Below, piece after piece: positions 40,931 through 50,263 of a DNA stretch of 64,000 nt (positions are counted from its first letter, which is position 1; each line of letters begins with the position of its first letter). The stretch is taken from the NCBI GenBank assembly GCA_038252255.1, contig JBBSAM010000009.1:80656-144655 (forward strand), written 5' to 3'. Origin of the DNA: Chersky-806 sp038252255. GTDB taxonomy: Bacteria; Actinomycetota; Acidimicrobiia; IMCC26256; JAENVU01. The notes under the pieces are model-generated. The model ran no database searches. It saw only the letters and a program-made list of their open reading frames with translations, and was not told where the DNA came from. The translations under genes were made by a program, and so were the position numbers.

Positions 40931-42337
40931 GTGGCCCGGCTCCGCGCGACGTACCGGCACCCGGGCGCCCGTGAATACCTGCGGCCGGGCGGGGCCTGGG
41001 ACGTGCCGACGCTCGACGCGCTCCTCGCGGCGAAGGACACGCAGGAGGGCGCCGACGCGATTGCCCGGGTCGCCGGCGGCCTGCGAGCCCGCGGCGTAGG
41101 CCGGGGGGACGCGGTGTCGTGGCAGCTGCCGAACTCCGACGACGCCGTCCTGCTCTACCGCGCGTGTTGGCGGCTGGGCGCGATCGCCGGGCCGATCCAC
41201 CATCAGGCCGGCGCCAGCGAGGTCGCGCAGATGCTCGGGAAGCTCGAGCCGGCGGTGGTCGTGGAACCCGGCGAGACGCTTCCCGACGGACCGCCGGTGA
41301 CCGCATCCGCCGCACGGCCGTCGGATCTCGCCGTGGCACTGTTCACCGGCGGCTCGACCGGCAGGCCCAAGGCGGTCCTGCACACGCACCGCGGGCTCGC
41401 ACACAAGACGGTGACCATGGTGCGAATCCACGGGTTGCGGCGGCGCGACGCCGTGCTGATGCCCGCGCCACTCGCGCACGTCTCGGGCGTGCTCAACGGC
41501 CTGCTCGTTCCGGGTGCAGCCGGGATGCGCGCCGTGTTGATGGCCCGCTGGGATCCGGACCGAGCGTTGGCGTTGATCGAGGCGGAGCGGATCAGCTTCA
41601 TGGTGGGCCCGCCGACCTTCTTCATCGGTCTCATGGGTGCGTCCGGGTTCTCACCGGAGCGGGTCGCATCGTTGCGCCTCGTCTCTTGCGGTGGAGCGGG
41701 CGTCACCTCGTCGTTCGTCACGGAGGCGACGGAGCGGCTCGGCGCCCGGGTCAAGCGCAGCTATGGATCGACCGAAGCACCCACGGTGACGTCGAGCACC
41801 AGCCGGGACCCCGCCCGGCGCGCCCGGGACACGGACGGCCGTCCGGTCGGGCAGTGCGAGCTGCGGGTCGCCGCCGACGGCGAGCTGCTTCTGCGCGGCC
41901 CCGAGCTCTTCGCCGGTTACGCCGACCCGGCCGAGACGCGCGCCGCTATGGTGCGCGGTTGGTTCGCCACCGGCGACCTCGCGACGGTCGACCCCGATGG
42001 CTGGCTCACGATCGTCGGGCGGAAGAAGGACCTCATCATCCGGGGTGGCGAGAACATCGCGGCCGCCGAGGTGGAAGATGCACTCGTCGCGCACCCGAAG
42101 ATCCGCGAAGCGGCCGCGGTCGGATACCCCGACGAGGTGCTCGGCGAGCGCGTGTGTGCGTTCGTCATCAGCGACGGTCCGTTCGACCTCGACGACTGCC
42201 GAACGTGGTTCTCCGAGCGAGGCGTCGCCCGGTTCAAGACCCCGGAACGGGTACTGCGCCTGGACGAATTTCCGGTGCTGGCCGCCGGAAAGATCGACCG
42301 CGCGGCCCTACGCCAAATCGCCGCGGAACGCTGCTAG
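40931..42337 (+). CDS. AMP-forming acyl-CoA ligase
   Basis: 468 residues, short for the FadD/CaiC family. ATP loop VALFTGGSTGRPKAVLHTH, adenine motif SYGSTEAPTV, the WFATGDLATVDPDGWLTIVG strand, hinge GRKKDLIIRGGENI and the catalytic Lys in AAGKIDRAAL are all intact. The N-terminal subdomain is reduced, which shortens the total length. GTG start right after the dehydrogenase stop. Probably activates the acid that the upstream dehydrogenase then oxidises. Confidence 0.87.
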   Translation: MARLRATYRHPGAREYLRPGGAWDVPTLDALLAAKDTQEGADAIARVAGGLRARGVGRGDAVSWQLPNSDDAVLLYRACWRLGAIAGPIHHQAGASEVAQMLGKLEPAVVVEPGETLPDGPPVTASAARPSDLAVALFTGGSTGRPKAVLHTHRGLAHKTVTMVRIHGLRRRDAVLMPAPLAHVSGVLNGLLVPGAAGMRAVLMARWDPDRALALIEAERISFMVGPPTFFIGLMGASGFSPERVASLRLVSCGGAGVTSSFVTEATERLGARVKRSYGSTEAPTVTSSTSRDPARRARDTDGRPVGQCELRVAADGELLLRGPELFAGYADPAETRAAMVRGWFATGDLATVDPDGWLTIVGRKKDLIIRGGENIAAAEVEDALVAHPKIREAAAVGYPDEVLGERVCAFVISDGPFDLDDCRTWFSERGVARFKTPERVLRLDEFPVLAAGKIDRAALRQIAAERC

Positions 42338-42349
42338 GTTGCCGTGCCC

Positions 42350-42916
42350 GTGATCAGTCTCAGCAAGGGAACCGCCCGGATGCGCCCGGCCCGACGCGCG
42401 GTCTCGGCAAGCTGCCTCATCGGCGCTTCGCTGGTCCTGGTCGCCGCGTGCTCGTCCGGTGGGGGCGGGACGACGGCGAAGACCCGCCCGCCCACCCCGG
42501 TCTCCACGGCGGCCAGGGTGAAGGGGGTCCAGGTCAACCTCATGATGACGGGCGACCGCACCGCGGTGATCGTCGGTACCGCGGGGACGTGCACCATCCC
42601 GGCCTTCGGTGCGCCCACCTACATGTTCCAGGGCACGGACTACCCGACGCTCACGCCCGGGGGAAGCCTCAACGTCAGCGGGCCGATCGTCGCCGAGAAC
42701 GGCGGGCGGGTGGCCCCGAGCTTGAAGGTGCTCATGGGTGACGTCGGGCTGCTGACACCCCAGGACGGCACCGGGATCACCGTGAGCGCGAACAAGCGCC
42801 TCGTGACGCTGGATGCCGATCTTTCGGGTGGGGTGGGCGTGTCGGCGGACAACAGCATTCTCGACCCCGCCAACTCGCTGCACGCGCACATCTCCGGCAC
42901 CATCCGCTGCTCCTGA
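42350..42916 (+). CDS. hypothetical lipoprotein
   Basis: About 188 residues. Basic N-terminus, hydrophobic stretch CLIGASLVLVAAC with a lipobox, then a Gly/Ser linker. The mature domain is a beta-rich sandwich by pattern (VQVNLMMTGDRTAVIVGTAG, LNVSGPIVAENGG, HAHISGTIRC) with one Cys pair (GTCTIP and IRCS). TAGGTT lies 9 nt before the GTG at 42350; ATG 42380 with AAGGGA is the alternative start. No known family recognised. Confidence 0.7.
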   Translation: MISLSKGTARMRPARRAVSASCLIGASLVLVAACSSGGGGTTAKTRPPTPVSTAARVKGVQVNLMMTGDRTAVIVGTAGTCTIPAFGAPTYMFQGTDYPTLTPGGSLNVSGPIVAENGGRVAPSLKVLMGDVGLLTPQDGTGITVSANKRLVTLDADLSGGVGVSADNSILDPANSLHAHISGTIRCS

Positions 42917-42944
42917 CGCGGTCGCCGGCCCCTGGGCCGAGCTC

Positions 42945-44033
42945 CTAGAGGACGGTCTCGCCCGCCTCGACCTTCGGGCGGAGCAGCGCGGCCAGCCGAG
43001 CACGATGCTCGACCGCATCACCGAAGCTGAGCTGGTCGAGCTGCGCCCGCTTCAGATACAGGTGCAGGTCGTGCTCCCACGTGAAGCCGATGCCACCGTG
43101 CACCTGCAACGCGCCGGCCATGACCCGCTTCGACGCGTCCGACCCCCACGTCTTGGCCGTCGACGCGGCGATCGACTGGTCCGGATCATCCGCACCGAGG
43201 CACCACGCGGCCCAGTAGGCCGTCGAGCGCATGCCCTCGACGTCCACCAGCATGTCGGCACACCGGTGCTTCACGGCCTGGAACGAACCGATCGGACGGC
43301 CGAACTGCACGCGTTCCTTGGCGTACTCGACGGCCATCTCCATCGCGCGGGATGCGCCGCCGAGCATCTCGAGCGCGGTCGCGGTGGCGCCGCGGTCGAG
43401 CAGCGCGGTGACCAGGTCGGCGCCACCCAGCCGGCGCGCCGGAGCCCGGTCCAGCTCCAGCCACGCGACCGGACGCGTGAGATCCATCGCCGGCTCCGCG
43501 GGTGGGCGGCCGACGGCATCGAGGTCCACCAGGAAGAGCGCGGGTCCGTCCTCGGTGGCGGCCACGACCAGAGCGACCTGCGCCACCGACGCGTACGGAA
43601 CCGGATCGGGGCGGCCGGTGACCGTCCAATCCGAAGCGCCGCGCTCGGCGCGGACGGCGTCAGTGAGCCGGCTCCGGGCCACGCACGCGACCTGCTCCCC
43701 GGAGAGCAGCCGCTCGACCAGGGCCGTGTCGCCGGCCCGCCGCGCGATCTCGATCGCCAGCACCGTGCCGAGGAACGGAGCCGGCGCGACGTGCCGCCCG
43801 ACCTCCTCGAGCAGCACCCCGAGCTCGACCGGTCCGAGGCCCACCCCGCCCTCGGCCTCGGGCACCGCGATGCCCAACCAGCCCTGCTCGACCATCGCCG
43901 CCCACAGGTCCCGGTCGAAGCGGCCCGGCTCGTCCGCCACGAGGCGGACCCGAGCGGTGGCCGCGAGATCGTCGAGCAGCGCGCGGGCGCCGTCCCGGAG
44001 CGCGAGCTGGTCCTCCGAGAGGTCGAAGTCCAT
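42945..44033 (-). CDS. acyl-CoA dehydrogenase, probable non-catalytic partner subunit
   Basis: 362 residues, FadE26/FadE28-size. N-terminal LSEDQLALRDGARALLDDL and C-terminal ALQVHGGIGFTWEHDLHLYLKRA are typical of the short members that form alpha2beta2 heterotetramers in sterol side-chain oxidation (established for ChsE enzymes). The YEGT region is missing, and the alternative Glu position reads LLDRGATAT, with Asp. It may need a Glu-bearing partner such as the 46520 or 59175 products. TAGTGT lies 9 nt before the ATG. Confidence 0.85.
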   Translation of the reverse strand: MDFDLSEDQLALRDGARALLDDLAATARVRLVADEPGRFDRDLWAAMVEQGWLGIAVPEAEGGVGLGPVELGVLLEEVGRHVAPAPFLGTVLAIEIARRAGDTALVERLLSGEQVACVARSRLTDAVRAERGASDWTVTGRPDPVPYASVAQVALVVAATEDGPALFLVDLDAVGRPPAEPAMDLTRPVAWLELDRAPARRLGGADLVTALLDRGATATALEMLGGASRAMEMAVEYAKERVQFGRPIGSFQAVKHRCADMLVDVEGMRSTAYWAAWCLGADDPDQSIAASTAKTWGSDASKRVMAGALQVHGGIGFTWEHDLHLYLKRAQLDQLSFGDAVEHRARLAALLRPKVEAGETVL

Positions 44034-44129
44034 GGGCGGGCGACACTATCTGACCTCAGTCTCACGCCCCGTCGGCCGATGTACCGAACTCTCGGTAGAT
44101 TCGAGGAACCCCGACAGAAGGAGCCCCCG

Positions 44130-45431
44130 GTGCAGGACGAGAAGCCCGCCTACTTCCGGTACGGCGACACCGAGATCGAGCTCCCCATCGTGCGGGGCAG
44201 CGAGAACGAGCTCGGGGCCGACATCTCGAAGCTGCGTACGCAGACCGGAGTGATCACGCTCGACTACGGCTACATGAACACCGGCGCGTGCGAGTCGGCG
44301 ATCACCTACATCGACGGCGACGCGGGGATCCTGCGGTACCGCGGTGTTCCGATCGAGCAGCTCGTGGAACGAGAGCACCCGTCGTACCTCGAGACGTCGT
44401 ACCTCCTGATCTACGGCGAGCTCCCGACGCGCACGCAGCTCGACGAGTTCCGCTTCGGCATTCGCCGCCACACACTCGTACACGAAGACGTGAAGAGCTT
44501 CTTCAACGGCTTCCCCAAGGACGCGCACCCGATGGCGATCCTCTCGAGCGTGGTGAGCACGCTGTCGACCTTCTACCAGGACAGCGACGACCCGCATGAC
44601 CCGGCGCAGGTCCAGCTGTGCATCCTGCGCCTGATGGCGAAGATCCCGACGATCGCGGCGTACTCGTACAAGAAGTCGATCGGCCAGCCGTTCCTGTATC
44701 CGGACAACCGCCTCGACCTCATCGAGAACTTCCTCACGATGATGTTCGCCGTGCCGTCCGAGCCGTACGCGGTCTCCCCGACCGTTGTGCACGCGTTGAA
44801 GCAGCTCCTCATCCTGCACGCGGACCACGAGCAGAACTGCTCCACTTCCACCGTGCGCATGGTCGGCTCGAGCGACGCCAACCTCTTCGCCTCGATCGCC
44901 GCGGGCATCAACGCGTTGTGGGGACCGCTGCACGGTGGCGCGAACCAGGCCGTCATCGAGATGCTCGAGTCGATTCGCGACGGTGGTGGCGACATCCAGC
45001 AGGCGGTGAAGCGGGCCAAGGATCCGAACGACCCGTTCCGGCTCTCCGGCTTCGGGCACCGCGTGTACAAGAACTACGACCCGCGGGCGAAGATCCTCAA
45101 GGGGACCGCGGACCGCGTCATCTCGGAGCTGCACCAGCGCGACGAGCTGCTCGACATCGCGCTCGCGCTCGAGGAGATCGCGCTGAGCGACGAGTTCTTC
45201 ATCGAGCGCAAGCTGTACCCGAACGTCGACTTCTACTCGGGCCTGATCTACCGGGCGATGGGATTCCCCACCCAGATCTTCACCGTCCTGTTCGCGATGG
45301 GCCGGCTCCCGGGCTGGATCGCGCACTGGAAGGAGATGATGGAGAGCCCGAAGACCAAGATCGGCCGTCCCCGCCAGATCTACACCGGCCCCACCGAGCG
45401 CGCCTACGTTCCCCTCGACCAGCGCACCTGA
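44130..45431 (+). CDS. gltA: citrate synthase
   Basis: 433 residues. The catalytic His/His/Asp set is seen in LLILHADHEQNCSTSTVRMV (first His), LWGPLHGGANQAV (second His) and the C-terminal VDFYSGLIYRAMG (Asp). KIPTIAAYSYKKSIGQPF is typical of type II GltA. Condenses oxaloacetate and acetyl-CoA; here it would consume the acetyl-CoA from the surrounding beta-oxidation genes. GTG at 44130 is chosen for AGAAGGAG 6 nt upstream and a TAGATT -10 box at 44096; the ATG at 44079 has neither. Confidence 0.94.
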   Translation: MQDEKPAYFRYGDTEIELPIVRGSENELGADISKLRTQTGVITLDYGYMNTGACESAITYIDGDAGILRYRGVPIEQLVEREHPSYLETSYLLIYGELPTRTQLDEFRFGIRRHTLVHEDVKSFFNGFPKDAHPMAILSSVVSTLSTFYQDSDDPHDPAQVQLCILRLMAKIPTIAAYSYKKSIGQPFLYPDNRLDLIENFLTMMFAVPSEPYAVSPTVVHALKQLLILHADHEQNCSTSTVRMVGSSDANLFASIAAGINALWGPLHGGANQAVIEMLESIRDGGGDIQQAVKRAKDPNDPFRLSGFGHRVYKNYDPRAKILKGTADRVISELHQRDELLDIALALEEIALSDEFFIERKLYPNVDFYSGLIYRAMGFPTQIFTVLFAMGRLPGWIAHWKEMMESPKTKIGRPRQIYTGPTERAYVPLDQRT

Positions 45432-45434
45432 CCG

Positions 45435-45484
45435 GTTTCGGTGTCATCCCGACACGCCCCAGCGTGTCGAAACGACACCGAAAC
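45435..45484. terminator. nested hairpin between citrate synthase and aldo/keto reductase
   Basis: Outer stem GTTTCGGTGTC (45435-45445) with GACACCGAAAC (45474-45484), 11 bp. A 4x4 internal loop then the inner stem CGACACGC (45450-45457) with GCGTGTCG (45462-45469) and loop CCCA. It starts 3 bp after the citrate synthase stop and ends 13 bp before the convergent gene's stop, so it probably ends both transcripts. Confidence 0.75.
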
Positions 45485-45496
45485 GAGGGTCGGGGG

Positions 45497-46465
45497 TTAG
45501 CGGACGGCGTCTTTCATCCGCTTCATCGTCTCGGCGTCGAGCCGCGGGAGGACGTCGAGCGCGCCGAGGTTGTCCTCGACCTGCGCGGGACGGCTCGCAC
45601 CGGTGATCACCGACGAGACGTTCGGGTTCTTGGCGCACCACGCGAGTGAGAGCTGGGCGAGCGAGCAGTCGAGCTCGCCGGCGATCGAGGCCAGCTTGGC
45701 CACCTTCGCGTTCGACGCCGGGTCGGTGAGCATGTCCCGTAGCCACTCGTAGCCGGGCAAGGTCGCGCGGCTGTTGTCCGGAACACCGTCGAGGTACTTG
45801 CCGGTCAGGAGGCCGGACGCGAGCGGGCTCCACGTGGTGAGGCCGAGGCCGATGTCCTCGTAGAGCCGTGCGTATTCGCGCTCGACGCGGCGGCGCCGCA
45901 GGATGTTGTACTCGGGTTGCTCGACGACGGGCTTGTGCAGGTGGTGACGGTCGGCGATCTCCCACGCGGCGCGAATCTCGTCCGCGGTCCATTCGGAGGT
46001 CCCCCAGTAGGTCGCCTGCCCGCTGGCGACGATGTCGGACATCGCCCACACCGTCTCCTCGATCGGGGTGTTCGGGTCGGCGCGGTGGCAGTAGAGGAGG
46101 TCGACGAACTCGAGATCGAGCCGCTCGAGCGACCCTTCGATCGCCTGCAGGAGGTACTTGCGGTTGAGCGTGTTGCTCATGTTCACACCGCCGTGGATCC
46201 CCCAGAAGAGCTTGGTGGAGATGACGTACGAGTGGCGCGGCCATTCGAGCTGCTTGATCGCCTCGCCCATGATCCGCTCGGACTCGCCGCCGGCGTACGC
46301 CTCGGCGTTGTCGAAGAAGTTCATGCCGCCCTGGTACGCGACGTCGAGGCAGCCGAGCGCGGCGTCGGTGTCGAGCTGGGCGCCGAACGACACCCACGAC
46401 CCGAACGAGAGGACGCTCACCTGGAGCCCGGACCGCCCCAGCCTTCGATATTCCATCTTCGCCAT
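45497..46465 (-). CDS. aldo/keto reductase (Kv-beta-like)
   Basis: 322 residues, TIM-barrel NADPH-dependent reductase. Motifs: GLQVSVLSFGSWVSFG at the start, FFDNAEAYAGGESERIMG (Asp and Tyr of the catalytic tetrad), STKLFWG (Lys), LLYCHRADPNTPIEETV (His) and SSVITGASRPAQVEDN, the 2-phosphate-binding loop. Best fit is the Kv-beta/YghZ subgroup. ATG at 46465 with GGGAG 7 nt upstream is preferred over the TTG three bases earlier. Physiological substrate unknown. Confidence 0.9.
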   Translation of the reverse strand: MAKMEYRRLGRSGLQVSVLSFGSWVSFGAQLDTDAALGCLDVAYQGGMNFFDNAEAYAGGESERIMGEAIKQLEWPRHSYVISTKLFWGIHGGVNMSNTLNRKYLLQAIEGSLERLDLEFVDLLYCHRADPNTPIEETVWAMSDIVASGQATYWGTSEWTADEIRAAWEIADRHHLHKPVVEQPEYNILRRRRVEREYARLYEDIGLGLTTWSPLASGLLTGKYLDGVPDNSRATLPGYEWLRDMLTDPASNAKVAKLASIAGELDCSLAQLSLAWCAKNPNVSSVITGASRPAQVEDNLGALDVLPRLDAETMKRMKDAVR

Positions 46466-46519
46466 CAATCACTCCCGCTCTCCGAGGCCACTGCCGGCCG
46501 ACACTACGCTCCCGGCTCA

Positions 46520-47731
46520 ATGGACCTGTCACCCACCGAGGCCGAGCGCGTGCTCCGAGACGAGTGCCGCTCGTGGCTGCGGGCGAACCTGCCATGGGAG
46601 TACGGCAAGGGCCTCCCACCCCGCTTCGACGACCTCGCCGACGAGGTGGCGTTCGGGAGGGAATGGCAGGCCGAGCTCGCCGCGGGTCGCTGGGTCGGCG
46701 TGGCCTGGCCCGCGGAGTACGGGGGGCGCGACGCCGGTCCGGTCGGGCACTACATCGTCACCGAGGAGCTCGCTCGGGCCCGGGCACCGGAGCTGGTCGG
46801 CCGCATCGGCGTGAACCTCGTCGGCCCGACGCTGCTCGCGCGCGGGACGCCGGAGCAGCAGGCTCACTGGCTCCCGAAGATCCTGAACGCGACGGAGCTG
46901 TGGTGCCAGCTGTTCAGCGAGCCGAACGCGGGCAGCGACCTCGCCGGTCTCACGACCCGCGCGACGCGCACCGAGGGCGGTTGGCTGCTCAACGGGCAGA
47001 AGGTGTGGACGAGCTACGCGCAGTTCGCCGACTGGGGCGTGTGCCTGGCCCGTACCGATCCCGACGTGGCGAAGCAGCGCGGGATCTCATACCTCGTGGT
47101 GGACATGCGCGCCCCGGGGGTCGAGGTGCGGCCGCTGCGCCAGATCACCGACGAGACCGAATTCAACGAGGTCTTCTTCTCCGATGTCTTCATCCCCGAG
47201 GAGCGGATCATCGGGCCCGAGAACGAGGGCTGGCAGGTCGCGAACGCCACGCTCACCCACGAACGGGGCGTGAATCCTCGCCAGCTCGTGATCCACACCC
47301 AGCTCCTCGACGAGCTGCTGCGACTCGCTAACGAGACGGGTGCATACGACGACCGGCGCAGCGCGCAGCGCCTGGCCGAGGCGTTCGTCGAGGTGCAGAT
47401 CTTCCGGCTGCACAACTGGCGGTCGATCTCGCGCACCGCGAAGGCCGAAGCGCCGGGTCCCGTCGGCAGCATCAACAAGATCTGGTGGAGCGAGATGAGC
47501 AAGCGTCTCCACGACACTGCGATGTCGGTGCTCGGTCCCGCCGCGCCGCTGTGGCGTGGCGCCCGGCACAATCCCGGCGACGGCGCCTGGCAACGCTCGT
47601 GGCTCTACTACCAGGCGTCGTCCATCTGGGCGGGGACGAACGAGATCCAACGCAACCTGATCGGCGAACGCACCCTCGGCCTCCCCCGCGAACCCAGACC
47701 CGCGTCGTCCGAGCCGCCCCCGGCCGCCTGA
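46520..47731 (+). CDS. acyl-CoA dehydrogenase
   Basis: 403 residues, resembling FadE27/FadE17-type long subunits. Motifs: WPAEYGGRDAGPVGHY, CQLFSEPNAGSDLAGL, LNGQKVWTSYAQFADW and SSIWAGTNEIQRNLIGERTLGLP. The catalytic Glu is in TLTHERGVNP, since WAGT replaces YEGT. TACGCT lies 9 nt before the ATG. May pair with a short Glu-lacking subunit. Substrate unknown. Confidence 0.89.
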   Translation: MDLSPTEAERVLRDECRSWLRANLPWEYGKGLPPRFDDLADEVAFGREWQAELAAGRWVGVAWPAEYGGRDAGPVGHYIVTEELARARAPELVGRIGVNLVGPTLLARGTPEQQAHWLPKILNATELWCQLFSEPNAGSDLAGLTTRATRTEGGWLLNGQKVWTSYAQFADWGVCLARTDPDVAKQRGISYLVVDMRAPGVEVRPLRQITDETEFNEVFFSDVFIPEERIIGPENEGWQVANATLTHERGVNPRQLVIHTQLLDELLRLANETGAYDDRRSAQRLAEAFVEVQIFRLHNWRSISRTAKAEAPGPVGSINKIWWSEMSKRLHDTAMSVLGPAAPLWRGARHNPGDGAWQRSWLYYQASSIWAGTNEIQRNLIGERTLGLPREPRPASSEPPPAA

Positions 47732-47817
47732 TCGTCCACCGGCCGAGCTCGGCCGTGGGAGAACCTGGAACAAGATGACAAGATCGCATATCTCAACGAC
47801 TACGGAGGCGGGCAGAC

Positions 47818-48219
47818 ATGACCATTGAAGCGAAGGAGACGGTCGAAGGACTCGCCCCGATCCCCGGCTCCGCGATCACCACCCTCGCGACCGGCGCCAA
47901 GGTGCTGTTCCTCTCGGGCCAGACCGGTCAGGTCGCGGACGGCAGCGTCGCCGGCGCCGACTTCAAGAGCCAGGCGAGCCAGGCCATGCGCAACATCAAG
48001 ACCGCGCTCGCGGCCAACGGCGCGAGCTTGGCGGACGTCGCGAAGATCGTCTTCTACGTCGTGGACTGGAACATGGAGAAGCTGGGGCCTCTCATGGAGT
48101 CGGCCATCGAGGTGTTCGGCGAGGAGCTTCCCGCCACCGCGACGACACTGATCGGCGTCGCGGCGCTCTTCGAGCCCGACTACCTCATCGAGATCGACGT
48201 CACCGCCGTCGTCGACTGA
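47818..48219 (+). CDS. RidA/YjgF-family protein
   Basis: 133 residues of the trimeric RidA fold: LFLSGQTGQVADGSVAG, SQASQAMRNIKTALAANGAS and YLIEIDVTAVVD. RidA imine deaminases use an Arg in a PARST-type segment; here the matching stretch reads LPATATTLIGVAAL with no Arg, so it likely belongs to a Rid subgroup with another function. Good GGAGG 9 nt upstream. It shares one base (TGATG) with the crotonase gene and heads a five-gene operon. Confidence 0.82.
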   Translation: MTIEAKETVEGLAPIPGSAITTLATGAKVLFLSGQTGQVADGSVAGADFKSQASQAMRNIKTALAANGASLADVAKIVFYVVDWNMEKLGPLMESAIEVFGEELPATATTLIGVAALFEPDYLIEIDVTAVVD

Positions 48220-49058
48220 TGGACTTCGAGACCGTTCGCTACGAGGCCGAAGGGCAGATCGCGACGATCACCCTGAACCGGCCCGAGGCGGCAAACGCCC
48301 AGAACAGCCAGATGATCGAGGACATCAGCTCGGCGTTCGACTCCGCGGAGGCCGACGACGAGGTCCGGGTCGTGATCCTGGCCGCGGCCGGCAAGCACTT
48401 CTCGTCCGGTCACGACCTGAAGGAGATCCTCCGAGGCGAAGAGCACTGGGCGGCGATGCGGTCGACTCCCGAGGGCAAGCTCGAGCACGAGCAGGTCATG
48501 TACTGGGACAAGCTCATCCGGATCCGGGACTTCCCGAAGATCACGATCGCCGCGGTGCAAGGCGCGTGCGCGGCAGCCGGTCTGATGTTGGCGTGCATGT
48601 GCGACCTCATCGTGGCGGCAGACGATGCACAGTTCTCCAACCCGGTGCTGCGCATGGGTGGTGTGGGCGTGGAGCTGCTCGTCGAGCCCTGGGAGCTCGG
48701 CGCGCGCAAGGCGAAGGAGTTCTTGTTCTGCTCGGAGACGCTCGACGCCGAGGAAGCCGCTCGCGCCGGCCTCGTCAACCGGGTGGTCCCGCGTGACGAG
48801 CTCCTCACCACCGCGCGCGAGATGGCCGGCCGGGCCGCGCAGGTCCCGCCGGTCACAGCCGCGGCGGTGAAGGACACGATCAATCACACGCTCGACGTAG
48901 CCGGCCAGCGCGAGAGCTGGCGCTACCACTTCATGGTCCACCAGTTCGTGAGCAACACCGCCGACGCGCTGAACCGCACCGAAGCCCGGCGCGCCGGCGG
49001 GATGGATGCGGTGCGAGCCGAACAGGCCGGCGACCGTGATCGGAGCGGGCAGGGCTGA
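48219..49058 (+). CDS. crotonase-fold protein (enoyl-CoA hydratase family)
   Basis: 279 residues. The oxyanion-hole segments are present: HFSSGHDLKEIL and QGACAAAGLMLACMCDLIVA. Rat enoyl-CoA hydratase uses two glutamates (GGGCEL and QPEI); the matching positions here are AAGLML and SNPVLR, so neither Glu is kept. It may therefore catalyse an isomerase, thioesterase or C-C lyase reaction rather than hydration. Coupled on both sides by TGATG overlaps. Confidence 0.82.
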   Translation: MDFETVRYEAEGQIATITLNRPEAANAQNSQMIEDISSAFDSAEADDEVRVVILAAAGKHFSSGHDLKEILRGEEHWAAMRSTPEGKLEHEQVMYWDKLIRIRDFPKITIAAVQGACAAAGLMLACMCDLIVAADDAQFSNPVLRMGGVGVELLVEPWELGARKAKEFLFCSETLDAEEAARAGLVNRVVPRDELLTTAREMAGRAAQVPPVTAAAVKDTINHTLDVAGQRESWRYHFMVHQFVSNTADALNRTEARRAGGMDAVRAEQAGDRDRSGQG

Positions 49059-50263
49059 TGGCGGGACCGCTCACGGGGATCCGCGTCCTCGATCTCGGCA
49101 CCCGCATCGCCGCGCCGTTCTGTGCCGGCCTGCTGGGCGAGCAGGGCGCGGAGGTCATCAAGATCGAGCAGCCCGGCACCGGCGACTTCATGCGCGAGAT
49201 CGGCCCGTTCCTCCCGGGCGATGACGGTGCGGACGGCTACTCGCTGTTCTGGGCGGTCGAGGGGCGCGGCCGCAAGAGCATCACCCTCGACCTGCGCCAG
49301 CCCGAGGGCCAGGACCTGTTCCGCCGGCTCGCCGCGACCGCGGACGTCGTCGTGGAGAACTTCCGGCCGGGGACGCTCGAGCGCTGGCACCTCGCGCCGG
49401 CGGATCTCGAGGACAGCCTCGTGATCGTCCGCATCAGCACCTTCGGCCAGGACGGCCCGTACTCGAAGCGGCCCGGGCTCGACCGGGTCGGCATCGGCTA
49501 CGGCGGGCTCCTCCATCTCACCGGCTACCCCGACCGCCCGCCCGTGCGGGTGGGCGTCACGATCTCGGACTACCTCACCGGCGTGTTCGCGGCGCAGGCG
49601 ACGACGGCCGCCCTGTACTCGCGCGACGTGCACCGCTCGGGCAAGGGGGCCGTCATCGACGCAGCCCTCTACGGCGCGGTGCTGCGCGTGCTCGAGTGGA
49701 CGGTCGCCGCCTACGACCGGCTCGGCGTGGTGCGCAGCCGTGAGGGCAACCGCCTCGCGAACAGCGCACCGCTCGACAACTACCCCACCGCGGACGGCAA
49801 GTACGTGTGCATCGTCGCCGGGTCGGACGCCAACTTCTCCCGCCTCTGCCGCGCGATGGCGCTACCGGAGCTCGCCGACGACCCTCGCTTCGCGCGGCTG
49901 GTGGACCGCGCCGAGCGCAACGACGAGATCAACGGCATCGTCGCCGACTGGACCCGTGCGCACACGGCCGTCGAGATCGAAGCCGCGTGCGTGGACTGCG
50001 ACGTCCCCGTCGCAACGGCATACACCGCGGCGGACATGTTCCTCGATCCGCACTTCGCGGCGCGCGACGATCTCGTAGCGGTCGACGACCCCGTCGCCGG
50101 GCCGATGCGCCAACAGGCGCCGTACCCACGGTTCGTCGGTGAGCCGACGCCGGTACCCGCCGGCGCGCCGCGGCTCGGTGAGCACACCGACGAGGTGCTC
50201 TCCACGCTGCTCGGGCTCGAGCCCAGCGAGATCGCGACGCTGCGGGATCGGGGCATCACGTGA
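49058..50263 (+). CDS. CoA-transferase family III (CaiB/BaiF)
   Basis: 401 residues. Family motifs: VLDLGTRIAAPFCAGLLGEQG, KSITLDLRQPEGQDLFRRLA, DVVVENFRPGTLERW. The nucleophilic Asp171 lies in GVTISDYLTGVFAAQ, matching Asp169 of formyl-CoA transferase, so this is a true CoA transferase, unlike the racemase at 11939. Moves CoA between a carboxylic acid and an acyl-CoA. Fourth overlap unit of the operon: its stop overlaps the GTG of the DUF35 gene. Confidence 0.88.
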   Translation: MAGPLTGIRVLDLGTRIAAPFCAGLLGEQGAEVIKIEQPGTGDFMREIGPFLPGDDGADGYSLFWAVEGRGRKSITLDLRQPEGQDLFRRLAATADVVVENFRPGTLERWHLAPADLEDSLVIVRISTFGQDGPYSKRPGLDRVGIGYGGLLHLTGYPDRPPVRVGVTISDYLTGVFAAQATTAALYSRDVHRSGKGAVIDAALYGAVLRVLEWTVAAYDRLGVVRSREGNRLANSAPLDNYPTADGKYVCIVAGSDANFSRLCRAMALPELADDPRFARLVDRAERNDEINGIVADWTRAHTAVEIEAACVDCDVPVATAYTAADMFLDPHFAARDDLVAVDDPVAGPMRQQAPYPRFVGEPTPVPAGAPRLGEHTDEVLSTLLGLEPSEIATLRDRGIT

